Shown: positions 1 through 8,460, counted from the first letter of the stretch. The stretch is 48,299 nt of DNA from JAUVZF01 sp964449275 (GCA_964449275.1 CAYVAM010000007.1:1-48299); one strand, 5' to 3'. Notes: a model not told the origin generated them from the letters alone. Numbers and translations are program-made.

Positions 1-1429
1 CGCTGACCTTGGTGATCTTCGCGTCCAGAACCTGGAAGCCGTACTCGGTGGGGAACTCGAGGTCCAACAGGATGCGGGCCTTGGCCGCCTTGGGGAAGGT
101 GTAGCGCTGGAAACCGCCGCGCGCCGTAGAGGTCAGTTCCGCGCGGATGTCGTAGTCATCGAGCGTGACGGCGTAGTAGCCGGGCACGGCCGTCTCGGTG
201 TCGTGGCGGAAGCGCGATCGGTAGCCGCCGTCGGGGTCTCTCTCGGCCCCGGGCGCGGTCTTCAGGTCGCCGGTCGTCGGCATCGTCATCAGGCCGCCCA
301 TCGTCCAGGAGTGGATGTGGCTGAAGCCCGCGATGTTCTCGATGGTGTACTCGTAGCCCGCCTTCCAGCACTTGCGCTGGTTGTCGGGGCTGAGTTTGAC
401 CATGCTGAACGGCGTTGACGGGCCTGGATAGAGCATCCATCGCGATGTGGACGTGCCGAGCAGGCAGTCCACGTAGTCCACGGGCTGACGCTCGGTCGCG
501 GGCTTCTGCACGACCTGCCGCTTGTCCAGCGTCCTGCCGTCCTCGCGCAGTTCGACCGTCACGGCCGTTGGCGTCTTGACGGGAGGCAGCCGCAGTTCCA
601 GGCTCGACGTGCCGGGCTTGGGCGCTACCTTAACCGGCTCCAGGCCGGTCGCGTGGAGTGTCAGGCCTTTTCCCGCCCCGACGCACAGCAGCGAGACCAC
701 CAGGGGCTGGGAGAGATTGTCGTCCTTGCGGCTGAGCCACGGAACCAGCCGGGCGGACTTGAGCATCGCGCCCTCGGCGGGGGCAATCTCCGTCTGTTCG
801 CTTCCCTCCAGGCCGAGCCAGTCGTACAGGATCCAACTCAGGTCCACGGTGGTGATGGCGATCTCGTTGAGGCCGTCCTTCAGGACGCCGGCGGGAAGTT
901 GGATGGCGAAGCGGTGCTCCTTGCCGGCCGCGGGGTCCCCGGAGATCGACTTGTCCGACCCGCCGGGCGGCGTCTTGTGCTGGAACCGCCGGCCGTTGAC
1001 CTCGATCCGCAACGTTGGCGGCCGCATGCCGTGCGTGTCGGCCAGGTCAACCACCAGCCGCGCCTCGCCGCCTGCCTTCCGCAGGCCGAAGAAGATCGTG
1101 AACGTGTGCGCCCGACCGCCGGCCCAGGGATCGGCCGGGCCGGGATGCGTGTACGGCCAGTCGCGCTTCGCGTCCGACCGGCCGACGATGAAGAAGCCGT
1201 CGCGGTCGAACTCTTTGTAGCCGTCCCGCCCCAGGGCGAACTCAGCGGTGTCGTTGTCCGCCTTGCCGATCTGCCAGAGGAGTTTCCTCTCGGCGCCGGT
1301 CTCCACAGTCGACCCTGGCACGGGTGCGGCTCGTGCCGTGGCCGCCTCGCTGCGGCCGGCGGCGGAGCCCGCCGCGACGATCAGCAGCAGCGCGAGAGGC
1401 AGGGCGGCTTTCCAGTCGGGTCTTCTCAT
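1..1429 (-). CDS. Secreted GH92 alpha-mannosidase-type protein, 5' part only
   Basis: The ATG at 1429 follows an AGGAGG ribosome site, and the frame stays open to the window edge, so the C-terminal part is missing. Residues 1-26 form a signal peptide (basic MRRPDWK, then a leucine/alanine core). Residues of about 45-220 begin with WQIGKADNDTAEF and look like the carbohydrate-binding-like domain III of family 4 polysaccharide lyases. From about residue 317 the sequence VDYVDCLLGTS, PGPSTPFSMVKLSPDNQ, GFSHIHSW and MPTTGD matches the N-terminal beta-sandwich of GH92, a calcium-dependent exo-alpha-mannosidase family. The catalytic (alpha/alpha)6 domain would lie outside the window, so activity cannot be judged. 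The predicted place of action is the periplasm or cell surface, on mannose-containing glycans. The fusion of the lyase-like domain to GH92 is my reading of weak motifs; the GH92 call is firmer. Confidence 0.8.
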   Translation of the reverse strand, partial: MRRPDWKAALPLALLLIVAAGSAAGRSEAATARAAPVPGSTVETGAERKLLWQIGKADNDTAEFALGRDGYKEFDRDGFFIVGRSDAKRDWPYTHPGPADPWAGGRAHTFTIFFGLRKAGGEARLVVDLADTHGMRPPTLRIEVNGRRFQHKTPPGGSDKSISGDPAAGKEHRFAIQLPAGVLKDGLNEIAITTVDLSWILYDWLGLEGSEQTEIAPAEGAMLKSARLVPWLSRKDDNLSQPLVVSLLCVGAGKGLTLHATGLEPVKVAPKPGTSSLELRLPPVKTPTAVTVELREDGRTLDKRQVVQKPATERQPVDYVDCLLGTSTSRWMLYPGPSTPFSMVKLSPDNQRKCWKAGYEYTIENIAGFSHIHSWTMGGLMTMPTTGDLKTAPGAERDPDGGYRSRFRHDTETAVPGYYAVTLDDYDIRAELTSTARGGFQRYTFPKAAKARILLDLEFPTEYGFQVLDAKITKVS

Positions 1430-1526
1430 CGAGATTCCTCCTTTCGAGGTCGCTTCGGTCGGAACGGTGAACCGGGATTCTCCAAACACGCTCTGGCCCA
1501 CGGCCACCGTGGGCCATCTCTCGCGG

Positions 1527-1554
1527 AGTCTACCTAAACTCCTCATCCCTGCAA
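1527..1554 (-). promoter_or_regulatory. Candidate promoter of the GH92 gene
   Basis: On the minus strand, TTGCAG (1554-1549), a 16-base spacer and TAGACT (1532-1527) form a sigma70-like promoter. It would give a leader of about 90 bases before the ATG at 1429. Seen by eye only. Confidence 0.4.
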
Positions 1555-1848
1555 GCCCGGATTCGCCTCCGGGGCCACCGCAGAAACCGTTGTCCGCAAT
1601 TCGACCTGCGGATTCGGCCTTGAAACGCAACGCCGGTGAAGAAGTGGCGCCGCAGACTCTTTTGCGATTCGTGTACCTTCGTCGGTAGCAAGAATCAGCA
1701 GGAGTCTGCTTCTTGCGCCGCGAATTGGCTTGATCCCGTTGTGGCCTGAAGGTACAAGAAAGCATGGCGCATCGGGCTGACGCGGTTGTCGTTGCCGGTC
1801 ACGCGCCCTTCCTTATCGCAGCCGTAAGTGATTTGGCTGCAGAGACTT
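1555..1848. other. Non-coding gap before tRNA-Arg
   Basis: No convincing gene is seen. A bulged hairpin lies at about 1688-1716, with GCAAGAA and TTCTTGC arms plus an inner CAG/CTG pairing. It has no T-tract, so it is not an obvious terminator. Confidence 0.4.
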
Positions 1849-1924
1849 GCGCCCGTAGCTCAACGGATAGAGTCGCGGACTTCGAATCCGAAGGTTGGAG
1901 GTTCGAATCCTCCCGGGCGCGCCA
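1849..1924 (+). tRNA. tRNA-Arg, anticodon TCG, with encoded CCA
   Basis: The acceptor stem GCGCCCG (1849-1855) pairs perfectly with CGGGCGC (1914-1920). It is followed by discriminator G and genomic CCA (1922-1924). The D-arm is GCTC...GAGT, the anticodon loop is CTTCGAA giving TCG, and the T-arm is GGAGG-TTCGAAT-CCTCC. The anticodon stem has four good pairs; the outermost position pairs G with A, a mismatch not usual in this tRNA. Reads CGN-type arginine codons. Confidence 0.95.
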
Positions 1925-2144
1925 TTGATATGTGATGACACGTGCGCGCAAGTAGTAGCGGCCGGCGGTAGCCTCCTGTCTGTATCCGAAAGTTTCACAA
2001 CCTTCCGGATACAGCAGCGCTACCGTTGCCCTCAATCCCTTTCCCCGGGAATGGGCATTGAACCTGAAAGCCTTTCAAGCGGACACTCTCATCTTGCACG
2101 AAACCGGACATTTCTACTTTGCGTTGACAGCCCTGCCTGCCCGT

Positions 2145-2173
2145 TTGACATGCCGCCCGCCGGACCGTATCAT
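2145..2173 (+). promoter_or_regulatory. Sigma70-like promoter, TTGACA-N17-TATCAT
   Basis: The -35 TTGACA is at 2145-2150 and the -10 TATCAT at 2168-2173, with the optimal 17-base spacer. The predicted transcript begins near 2180, upstream of the small gene at 2199 and of trpG. It also excludes the longer reading of that small gene that would start at 2058. Confidence 0.7.
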
Positions 2174-2198
2174 AGGAGGACTTGGACCTCGGACTTCG

Positions 2199-2420
2199 AT
2201 GAGAAGGGGCAAGCCTGTGGCCGTTTGCGAGAACCGGGAGAAGAACCTGGCGGACTGTACGTGTACGTACTCGTGCAGCAAGCGTGGCATCTGCTGCGAA
2301 TGCGTGGCGTATCACCGTGCGATCGGCGAGTTGCCCGGCTGCTTCTTCCCGCCCGACGCCGAGAAGACCTACGACCGCACCATCCGCAAATTCGTCGAGG
2401 TGATGCAGGGCCGCGTCTGA
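2199..2420 (+). CDS. Small cysteine-rich DUF6485-like protein
   Basis: A 73-residue protein whose core reads CENREKNLADCTCTYSC, KRGICCECVAYHR, GELPGCFFPPDAE and TYDRTIRKF. This is the pattern of the DUF6485 family of small cysteine-rich proteins, which are likely metal-binding but of unknown function. The ATG at 2199 lies just after the predicted transcript start. The in-frame GTG at 2217, preceded by AAGGGG seven bases upstream, is an equally good start and would leave 67 residues beginning VAVCENREKN. The stop at 2420 is followed 15 bases later by the trpG start, so the two are probably cotranscribed. The cysteines (C-x-C-x3-C then CC-x-C) suggest a small zinc or iron-sulfur site; that is inference. 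Confidence 0.7.
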   Translation: MRRGKPVAVCENREKNLADCTCTYSCSKRGICCECVAYHRAIGELPGCFFPPDAEKTYDRTIRKFVEVMQGRV

Positions 2421-2435
2421 TTGGAAGCGTCCGGC

Positions 2436-3008
2436 ATGATCGTTCTCATCGACAACTACGATTCATTTACGTATAACCTTGTCCAGCGTCTCGGCGAACT
2501 GGACGCGGGGCTCGATCTGCGCGTCTTCCGCAACGACAAGGTGACCCCGGAGGAGGTCGAGGCGCTCGGGCCGAGCCACATCATCGTCTCACCCGGCCCG
2601 TGCACGCCGCGCGAAGGCGGCGTCTCGAACGACGTCATCCGGCGTTTCGCCGGCAAGGTGCCCCTGATGGGCGTCTGTCTCGGACACCAGTGCATCGGGT
2701 TCGCGTTCGGCGCCGAGGTCGTCCGCAACGACAGGCTGATGCATGGCAAGACCAGTATGATTAACCATGATGGGAGGACCATCTTTGAAGGCATCACGAA
2801 TCCGTTTGAAGCGACGCGGTACCACAGCCTCATCATCCGGCGCGGCACCGTGCCGGAGGACTTCGAGGTCTCGGCCTGGACCGACCAGGACGAGATTATG
2901 GGCATCCGCCATCGCCGATGGCCGCTGGAAGGAGTCCAGTTTCATCCGGAGAGTTTTCTGACGCTCGAGGGGCCGAAGGTTCTCCGGAATTTCCTGCGGA
3001 TGTCGTGA
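2436..3008 (+). CDS. trpG: Anthranilate/aminodeoxychorismate synthase glutaminase subunit
   Basis: A class I glutamine amidotransferase of 190 residues, the usual length of TrpG/PabA. It releases ammonia from glutamine for the chorismate-using partner TrpE or PabB. Visible signatures: N-terminal MIVLIDNYDSFTYNL, oxyanion motif SPGPCTP, nucleophile elbow GVCLGHQ with Cys81, and the His170-Glu172 pair in GVQFHPESFLT, completing the catalytic triad. The ATG at 2436 is chosen because family members begin at this methionine; a TTG five codons upstream would add MEASG. No trpE or pabB lies nearby, so whether it serves tryptophan, folate or both cannot be decided here. It is probably cotranscribed with the small cysteine-rich protein upstream. 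Confidence 0.92.
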   Translation: MIVLIDNYDSFTYNLVQRLGELDAGLDLRVFRNDKVTPEEVEALGPSHIIVSPGPCTPREGGVSNDVIRRFAGKVPLMGVCLGHQCIGFAFGAEVVRNDRLMHGKTSMINHDGRTIFEGITNPFEATRYHSLIIRRGTVPEDFEVSAWTDQDEIMGIRHRRWPLEGVQFHPESFLTLEGPKVLRNFLRMS

Positions 3009-3123
3009 CATCCCGCGCCGATACAACAGGCGGATGCCGCCGCGCTCGGCGGCTGCGCAGGCGGCTGCGTCAAACGTATAACGTACGGACGATCAGGGGT
3101 CGAAGGAGTTTCGGAGGCTCGAC

Positions 3124-3837
3124 GTGATCCGTTTTCAGTGTACGTGCGGCAAGCAACTGAAGGTAGAGGACTCGCTCGCCGGTCGCGCTGCCCGGTGCCC
3201 GCACTGCGGCGGCCAGGTGCAGGTGCCGCAGCACGAGCCGGCGCCGCTCAGCGGACCGGCGGCCCTCCAGGCCGCCATACGCGGCACCCAGGGTGACGCC
3301 GCCTCCGAGGAGATCCCGACGGCCGAAGTCGTTGGCGGCCCCGGCGCCGGCTGGCGTTCGGCCCCGCCGCCGGCGCCGCATGCGGCCCAGGCCATCAAGG
3401 GACTCGATGCCCTGGCCAAGGCCGCCGGCCCCGCTCCCACCGCCCCTGCCGGGCCGGCGCGCCGCGCCGCGAAGCCGAAGGGGCGCGGCCGCAAGACGCC
3501 CAAGATCCCGGACCGCGCCGCCATCCCCAACGGTCGCCTGCCGCCCGTCGCGGCCAGCAGCAAGAAGGCGGCGGTCATCGGGGCGGTGGCGGCGGTCGTG
3601 GCGCTTACCATTGCGGTCATTGCCGCCTCGTTTATCGGCGGAGGCGACGTCGAACCCGGCGAGAAACCGTCGGCCGAGACCACGGCCGCTGAAACGGCTG
3701 CCGAACAGCCGGGACGCAGGCGGTTCAAACTCCACCAGCCCGGGGAACTGTTTGGCGGCATCGAATACGCGGACGAGGAGACGGACCAGGAAGGCAAGGG
3801 CGCGGCCGGAACCGGAAACAAGAGCCGCCGGCCATAA
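3124..3837 (+). CDS. Zinc-ribbon protein with one membrane segment
   Basis: A 237-residue protein starting at GTG with GGAGG six bases upstream. Residues 1-35 form a short zinc ribbon (FQCTCGKQLKVED, then RCPHCGG). A long alanine/proline-rich and basic linker follows. Near residues 155-175 comes one strongly hydrophobic helix (AAVIGAVAAVVALTIAVIAA), then a charged tail rich in Glu and Arg. Such a cytosolic ribbon, linker and single transmembrane helix is a common layout in planctomycete genomes, but I know of no function for it. It could sense or bind a partner at the membrane. It follows trpG by 115 bases and may have its own promoter (TATAAC near 3077). Confidence 0.6.
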   Translation: MIRFQCTCGKQLKVEDSLAGRAARCPHCGGQVQVPQHEPAPLSGPAALQAAIRGTQGDAASEEIPTAEVVGGPGAGWRSAPPPAPHAAQAIKGLDALAKAAGPAPTAPAGPARRAAKPKGRGRKTPKIPDRAAIPNGRLPPVAASSKKAAVIGAVAAVVALTIAVIAASFIGGGDVEPGEKPSAETTAAETAAEQPGRRRFKLHQPGELFGGIEYADEETDQEGKGAAGTGNKSRRP

Positions 3838-3913
3838 CCGCCGGACCGGCCTCACGTTGCCCGGTTGACTTCCCGCCGGGTGGGGTGGTAAGTTTTTCCG
3901 GCGGGCGCAGGCG

Positions 3914-4001
3914 GTTGTAGCGCCGGGCTTTATGCCCGGTCCCGATGTATCGGGATTGGCGGCGCCGGCCAGGATGCGCCGGGGATAAACCCCGGCGCTA
4001 C
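3914..4001. repeat. Inverted-repeat element, copy 1, upstream of lptD
   Basis: It starts GTTGTAGCGCCGGGCTTTAT and ends GCGCCGGGGATAAACCCCGG followed by CGCTAC. Each end is itself a hairpin (CCGGGC/GCCCGG and CCGGGG/CCCCGG), and the two ends are reverse complements over about a dozen bases (GTAGCGCCGGG). The middle contains a third small palindrome. Copy 2 at 7092-7172 has the same ends and a different middle. Confidence 0.75.
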
Positions 4002-4078
4002 AGCCAAGCCGCAGGAAATCGTCCCATGCCAGAAATTGTTGCCCTCCCGCCCCCGCCCCCCGCGCGGTGGCATTTCTG

Positions 4079-4108
4079 TTGACACTCGTTTCGCGCGACG
4101 CCTATACT
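4079..4108 (+). promoter_or_regulatory. Sigma70-like promoter of the LptD-like gene
   Basis: TTGACA (4079-4084), an 18-base spacer and TATACT (4103-4108). The predicted transcript start near 4115 gives a leader of about 50 bases before the GTG at 4164. Confidence 0.7.
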
Positions 4109-4163
4109 CGCGGCCCAGCGGAGTGTCTGCGCTCCGGGTGCATCTATCTGTTGCGGGAGCAAC

Positions 4164-7037
4164 GTGAACAGCACCGGACCTACCCTTGTCCGTGTCCTCG
4201 TTTGTGCGGCGCTGATGCTGTGGGTCGCATCTGCCGGCGCACGCGCCGCCGATGCCGAAACCAGCGAGCCGGCGCCTATGATCCAGGTCACCGGACGCGT
4301 CATCCACACGTGGTACGCGCAGCCGGCCCTGCGCGTCATGCTCGTCATCGACGGTTTCACGGTCATGACGGCCAAGGAGCAGTTGACCGGCCGCGACGGC
4401 GTCGTCTGGTTCGACGAGCGGGCCGCCACCAAGACCGGCAAAGCCACGCTCGGCGTCTATGCCGAGACCGGCGTCGAGTACAAGGGCGCCGACGGCCGCG
4501 TCGAGACGTTCGATTCGGTGTACCTGGTCATGGAAAGCGCCGGCGAGGTCGTCCGCCACTGCGACGGTCCTGAACACGGGAAGGCCGACGATACGCAACT
4601 GTTCCTGCGGGCGAGGAAACTCCGCAAGGAGTACCTGGCCGGCGGCCGCCGCGAGACTCCCACCAGCGTCAAACCGCCGCCCGAGCCCCCCGAGAAGGTT
4701 GAGCCCCCCGGCGTTCGCGAGGCCGGCGTCCCCAAGGAGATCACGATCCTCTCGCAGGACGACGTCCGCCAGGTCAACTTCACGAGTTTGGTTGAGAAGC
4801 AGAAAGACGAGCACGGGCGAGAGATCGACGTCAGAGTCAGCATCTGGACCGGCGGGGTGTACGTAGCGTACGGCGATATGGAAATGGCAGCCGACAACCT
4901 TGTCATCTGGACGCCCGAAGAGGCCGCCCGCGCCGCCGCCGGCCCCAAACCGAAAGCCGACGAAACGAAGCACCCGGCCGACACGCAACCCGGCGCCGAG
5001 AAGTCGCTCCCTGAACCCGCCGCCGCCGGCGCCGACACGTCGCAGCGTCTGGCGGCCGAGGCGTATTTCGAGGGACACGTCCGCATCAACCAGGGCCGAC
5101 GCATGCTTCAGTGCAGCCAACTGTTCTACGACTTCCGGCGCGACCAGGCCCTGGCACTCAACACGAAGATCAGGACCTTCGCCAAGGGCCGCAATATACC
5201 GGTCTACTATTACGCCGATGAGGTGCGGCAACTGGCACAGGGCATCTTCGTCGGCACCGATGCCAGGATGACCACGTGCGAATTCGCTCATCCGCATTAC
5301 ACGATGAGCGGCAGTACGATGACGCTGACCGACCTGACGTCCGCGCCGGAAAAGGAGCAGGAAGAGGGCCAGGAAGAACCCGAATATCGCCGCGTCCGCT
5401 TCGCCGGCAAGAACGTGATGTTCCGCGTCCGCAGCCTGCCCATCGCCTGGTGGCCGAAGATGGCGGGCGATGTCACGGAAGACGTGACGGCCCTGCGGAC
5501 CATCCGCTTCGAGAACCGCTCGAACCGCGGCACCGGCGTGGTCACGCAATGGCACCTGATGAAACTCCTCGGCATCGGCGCCGAGCCGCCCGGCTTTGAC
5601 ATGTACCTGAACGCCGACGTGTGGTCGGAGCGCGGCCCGGCCCTGGGTGTCGAGTCCGACTACCGGCGCAAGGATTTCTACGGCGAGTTCCTCACGTACT
5701 TCATCCGCGACAGCGGCAAGGACAGCGTCGGTTCCGAGGACGTCGAAGCGCGCAACAAGAACCGCGGACGCATCCTCTGGCGCCACCGCCATTACCTGCC
5801 GAAGAACTGGGAACTGAGCCTGGAACTCTCGAAAATCACCGACGCCAACTTCATGAACGAGTTCTACGAGAGAGAGGATGAAACCGATAAAACCCAGGAG
5901 ACCCTCCTCTACCTCAAGAAGCAGGAAAAGGACCAGGCTCTCACGTTCCTTATCACCGAGCGCGTGAACGACTGGCAGACCCTGACCGACTACTACCCGC
6001 AGGTCGGGTACAACATGATCGGCCACAGCCTCTGGAAGGATCACCTGACGTATTTCCAGGACAGCGAGTTCTCGCTGGCACGGTTCCGCCCGACGGAGCA
6101 ATTGCCGACCCGCGGTTCGAACACGACGGTCGTCGCGGACACGATCCACGAAGTGGATCTGCCGCTGAAACTGGGGGTCGTCAACCTCGTCCCGTTCGTC
6201 GAGGGCCGGGCGTCGTATTTCGACGAAACGCTGATGCGCACCGGCAACGAGGACCGCTATGCCGCCCGCGCCGGCGCCCGCGCCGCCACCCACGCGTGGC
6301 GCGTCTATGACGGCGTCGAGAGCGATTTCTGGGACCTCCACAGCCTCCGCCACGTCAACATCTTCGACGCGAGCGCGTTCGCCACGACCAACAACGTCGA
6401 GAGCCGCACACTCATCCCCTTCGACGTGGCCGAGGCCGGCACGCCCGTCGTCCAGGGCGTGGACGAGATGACGGTCCTGGAACTCGGCTGGCGTCAGCGG
6501 TTCCAGACCAAGCGCGGTTGGCCCGGCAAACGCGAGAGCGTGGACTGGCTGACCGCCGACCTCGAGGCCACCTTTTACTCGAACACCGACCCGCCGGAGA
6601 TCACGCCCGACGGAAAACGCGCCTTCGATCATCTTGACTTCATGACCGACTGGTGCGTCACCGACTCCACGGTCGTCTGGACCGACACGAACTTCAACCT
6701 GGACGACGGCACGCTCGGCCTCTTCTCGGTCAGCGCCACCGTCACGCATACGCCGCGCTTGAGTTACACCGTCGGCCACCGCTACCTGCCCGACGCCGAC
6801 TCGGCCATAGCCGTGGTCGGATTGGACTACCAGATCAACGAGAAGTGGCGGGTGGCCTTGCTTCAGCAGTTCGACTTCGGCCGCGGCGAGAACGCTCAGA
6901 GCAACTTGGTCATCACCCGCCGCATGCACCGCTGGCTGGTGCGTTTCCGGATCGAACTCGACCCGGGCGAAGACGAGTCGTTCATCGGCCTCGAGTTCCA
7001 GCCCGTCGGCTTCTCCGAGGTCCAACTCGGCGACTAA
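4164..7037 (+). CDS. lptD: LptD/OstA-like outer-membrane LPS assembly protein
   Basis: A 957-residue protein starting at GTG with GGGAG just upstream. Residues 1-28 are a signal peptide (VLVCAALMLWVASAGARA before ADAE). Residues of about 35-320 resemble OstA-type beta-jellyroll repeats (AYFEGHVRINQGRRMLQCSQ, LFYDFRRDQALALN, YYYADEVRQLAQG), interrupted by a Pro/Glu-rich linker. From about residue 420 the sequence has alternating polar and aromatic strands typical of an outer-membrane beta-barrel, ending RFRIELDPGEDESFIGLEF. In the known pathway LptD inserts lipopolysaccharide into the outer leaflet with the lipoprotein LptE. The protein is longer than the 784 residues of E. coli LptD, mainly in the N-terminal half. 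No lptA, lptC or lptE is adjacent. Other outer-membrane barrels are possible, but the OstA-like N-terminus favours LptD. Confidence 0.7.
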   Translation: MNSTGPTLVRVLVCAALMLWVASAGARAADAETSEPAPMIQVTGRVIHTWYAQPALRVMLVIDGFTVMTAKEQLTGRDGVVWFDERAATKTGKATLGVYAETGVEYKGADGRVETFDSVYLVMESAGEVVRHCDGPEHGKADDTQLFLRARKLRKEYLAGGRRETPTSVKPPPEPPEKVEPPGVREAGVPKEITILSQDDVRQVNFTSLVEKQKDEHGREIDVRVSIWTGGVYVAYGDMEMAADNLVIWTPEEAARAAAGPKPKADETKHPADTQPGAEKSLPEPAAAGADTSQRLAAEAYFEGHVRINQGRRMLQCSQLFYDFRRDQALALNTKIRTFAKGRNIPVYYYADEVRQLAQGIFVGTDARMTTCEFAHPHYTMSGSTMTLTDLTSAPEKEQEEGQEEPEYRRVRFAGKNVMFRVRSLPIAWWPKMAGDVTEDVTALRTIRFENRSNRGTGVVTQWHLMKLLGIGAEPPGFDMYLNADVWSERGPALGVESDYRRKDFYGEFLTYFIRDSGKDSVGSEDVEARNKNRGRILWRHRHYLPKNWELSLELSKITDANFMNEFYEREDETDKTQETLLYLKKQEKDQALTFLITERVNDWQTLTDYYPQVGYNMIGHSLWKDHLTYFQDSEFSLARFRPTEQLPTRGSNTTVVADTIHEVDLPLKLGVVNLVPFVEGRASYFDETLMRTGNEDRYAARAGARAATHAWRVYDGVESDFWDLHSLRHVNIFDASAFATTNNVESRTLIPFDVAEAGTPVVQGVDEMTVLELGWRQRFQTKRGWPGKRESVDWLTADLEATFYSNTDPPEITPDGKRAFDHLDFMTDWCVTDSTVVWTDTNFNLDDGTLGLFSVSATVTHTPRLSYTVGHRYLPDADSAIAVVGLDYQINEKWRVALLQQFDFGRGENAQSNLVITRRMHRWLVRFRIELDPGEDESFIGLEFQPVGFSEVQLGD

Positions 7038-7091
7038 GCAGGAGCGATGAAGTCAATCCGAATTCGGTGGCTGAGTTGGCGTGCAGCCAAG

Positions 7092-7172
7092 GTTGTAGCG
7101 CCGGGCTTTATGCCCGGCGGCCGCCCGTCAGGCCGACGGCGGTTCCGCGCCGGGGATAAACCCCGGCGCTAC
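7092..7172. repeat. Inverted-repeat element, copy 2, downstream of lptD
   Basis: Has the same first 26 bases and last 26 bases as the element at 3914-4001, with an unrelated middle (about 29 bases, GC-rich). It lies 55 bases after the lptD stop. Confidence 0.75.
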
Positions 7173-7230
7173 GGCTGTTCGGAAACACTTTCTCGCTCCT
7201 GCTTAATCCTGCAACGCTGCTTAAGCCTTT

Positions 7231-7258
7231 GCGCGGCGGGTCCGGAGACCCGCCGCGC
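7231..7258. repeat. GCGCGGCGGG hairpin repeat
   Basis: Arms GCGCGGCGGGTC (7231-7242) and GACCCGCCGCGC (7247-7258) around CGGA form a perfect 12-bp stem. It belongs to a family also seen at 27483-27510, 27527-27551, 38145-38172, 41721-41746 and 41758-41785. There is no T-tract, so it is not called a terminator. Confidence 0.7.
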
Positions 7259-7338
7259 AAAGTGGCGTTGCGATACCAAGTGCCTGCCATCCGCCTCTTG
7301 CCATTCGTGCCGGAGGCGATCGTTTGCCGTTTTCGGCC

Positions 7339-7366
7339 TTGACAGACTGACGGAACCGGCTATACT
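7339..7366 (+). promoter_or_regulatory. Promoter of the rplM-rpsI operon
   Basis: TTGACA (7339-7344), a 16-base spacer and TATACT (7361-7366), placing the transcript start near 7373. Confidence 0.75.
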
Positions 7367-7508
7367 CCCCGGTTCGTGCTGCCGCGCGGCGGACACCTGT
7401 CTGTGGGGTCTGTGCGGAGGCGGAGTCTGTCGGCCGAGCGAAAGACCGTGGGTGCAAAGCACCCACCCTACGGCCGTGGGCGCACTTGTGGAGCAGTGAG
7501 CGAGGTCG

Positions 7509-7943
7509 ATGAACACAAGAACCCCATTCCTGAAGCCTGAGCAGGTGGACCGCACTTGGTGGGTCGTTGACGCCACGGACCAGATCCTCGGCCGCATGGC
7601 CGCCAAGATCGCCCGAATCCTCCAGGGCAAGCACCGGCCGTCGTTTACGCCCAACGCCGACACGGGCGACTTCATCATCGTCGTCAACGCCGAAAAGGTC
7701 CGCGTCACCGGCGCCAAGGCCCGCAACAAGCAGTACGACTGGTACACCTACTACATCAACGGACGCAAAGTGCTGACGTACGACGAGATGATCAAGCGGC
7801 ATCCGACGCGGCCGGTCGAACTGGCCGTCCGACGCATGATGCCCAAGGGACGCCTCGGTCGCCGCATGTTCTCGAAACTCAAGGTCTACGCCGGGCCCGA
7901 CCATCCGCACCAGGCCCAGCAGCCGCAACCTTTGGAACTCTAG
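7509..7943 (+). CDS. rplM: 50S ribosomal protein L13
   Basis: 144 residues, the normal length for bacterial L13, an early assembly protein of the large subunit that binds 23S rRNA. Typical segments are WWVVDATDQILGRMAAKIAR, LQGKHRPSFTPNADTGDFI, VVNAEKVRVTG, a KQYDWYTYY segment and RRMMPKGRLGRRMFSKLKVY. The start ATG follows GAGGT. The rpsI gene follows after 39 bases, the conserved bacterial order L13-S9. Confidence 0.98.
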   Translation: MNTRTPFLKPEQVDRTWWVVDATDQILGRMAAKIARILQGKHRPSFTPNADTGDFIIVVNAEKVRVTGAKARNKQYDWYTYYINGRKVLTYDEMIKRHPTRPVELAVRRMMPKGRLGRRMFSKLKVYAGPDHPHQAQQPQPLEL

Positions 7944-7982
7944 GCCCGGCGCCCCGCGCCGCCGGAGTGAGGAGATTGGTTC

Positions 7983-8399
7983 GTGACCGACGCCGCAATC
8001 CAGTTCAGTAAGGCCAACCCCATCTGGGGAACCGGGCGACGCAAGTCGGCCGTCGCCCGCGTCCGCCTGATGCCGGGCGACGGCAAGATCCTCATCAACA
8101 AGCGAGAGGTCAACGATTACTTCTCCGAGGAGAAGGACCGGCAGAGCGTCCTCAGCCCCCTCATCGCCACCGACGCGCTGACCTCCTACAACATCGGCGT
8201 CAACGTCAAGGGCGGGGGGGCCACCGGCCAGGCCGACGCCGTGAAACTCGGCATCGCCAGGGCCTTGAGGAAAGCCGACCCGTCGCTCGAACAGACGCTT
8301 CGCGAGGGCAACTTCCTGACGCGCGACCCGCGGATGGTCGAGCGGAAGAAGTACGGTCAGAAGGGCGCACGCAAGCGGTTCCAGTTCTCCAAGCGGTAA
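7983..8399 (+). CDS. rpsI: 30S ribosomal protein S9
   Basis: 138 residues from a GTG start preceded by GGAG. S9 lies in the head of the small subunit, and its C-terminal tail reaches the P-site tRNA. Diagnostic parts are GTGRRKSAVARVRLMPGDGK, VKGGGATGQADAVKLGIARA, LTRDPRMVERKKYGQKGARK and the invariant ending RFQFSKR. It is the second gene of the rplM-rpsI operon and is followed by a strong terminator. Confidence 0.98.
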   Translation: MTDAAIQFSKANPIWGTGRRKSAVARVRLMPGDGKILINKREVNDYFSEEKDRQSVLSPLIATDALTSYNIGVNVKGGGATGQADAVKLGIARALRKADPSLEQTLREGNFLTRDPRMVERKKYGQKGARKRFQFSKR

Positions 8400-8425
8400 C
8401 GCCCCGGCCCATGCGGCAAACTCTC

Positions 8426-8460
8426 GCGAGCGGCTCCGCCACGGGCCGCTCGCCTTTTTT
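8426..8460 (+). terminator. Rho-independent terminator after rpsI
   Basis: The stem GCGAGCGGC (8426-8434) with GCCGCTCGC (8445-8453) is followed by C and six T residues (8455-8460). It lies 27 bases after the rpsI stop. Confidence 0.9.

Larger units (their letters stand above)
3838..4163. other. Gap upstream of the LptD-like gene
   Basis: Holds an imperfect inverted repeat (CCCGCCGG at 3872-3879 and CCGGCGGG at 3898-3905), the first copy of the paired repeat element (3914-4001) and the promoter at 4079-4108. No gene is seen. Confidence 0.6.
7038..7508. other. Gap between lptD and rplM with several hairpins
   Basis: Contains the second copy of the paired repeat (7092-7172), a perfect 12-bp stem with tetraloop (7231-7258), the rplM promoter (7339-7366) and a perfect 8-bp hairpin with AAA loop (7448-7466) in the rplM leader. 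The predicted leader is about 135 bases, long enough for regulation, but the hairpin also resembles a dispersed repeat. Confidence 0.6.

Noticed and set aside
2058..2198. Longer reading of the small DUF6485-like protein
   Set aside because: The start lies upstream of a strong promoter at 2145-2173, so the first part would not be transcribed from it.
3930..7025. Long minus-strand open frame opposite lptD
   Set aside because: GC-rich third positions make opposite frames open; the plus-strand protein has a signal peptide, promoter and family motifs, the minus one does not.
7231..7258. Hairpin as a terminator for lptD
   Set aside because: No T-tract follows and the same hairpin occurs at many sites, so it is treated as a repeat.
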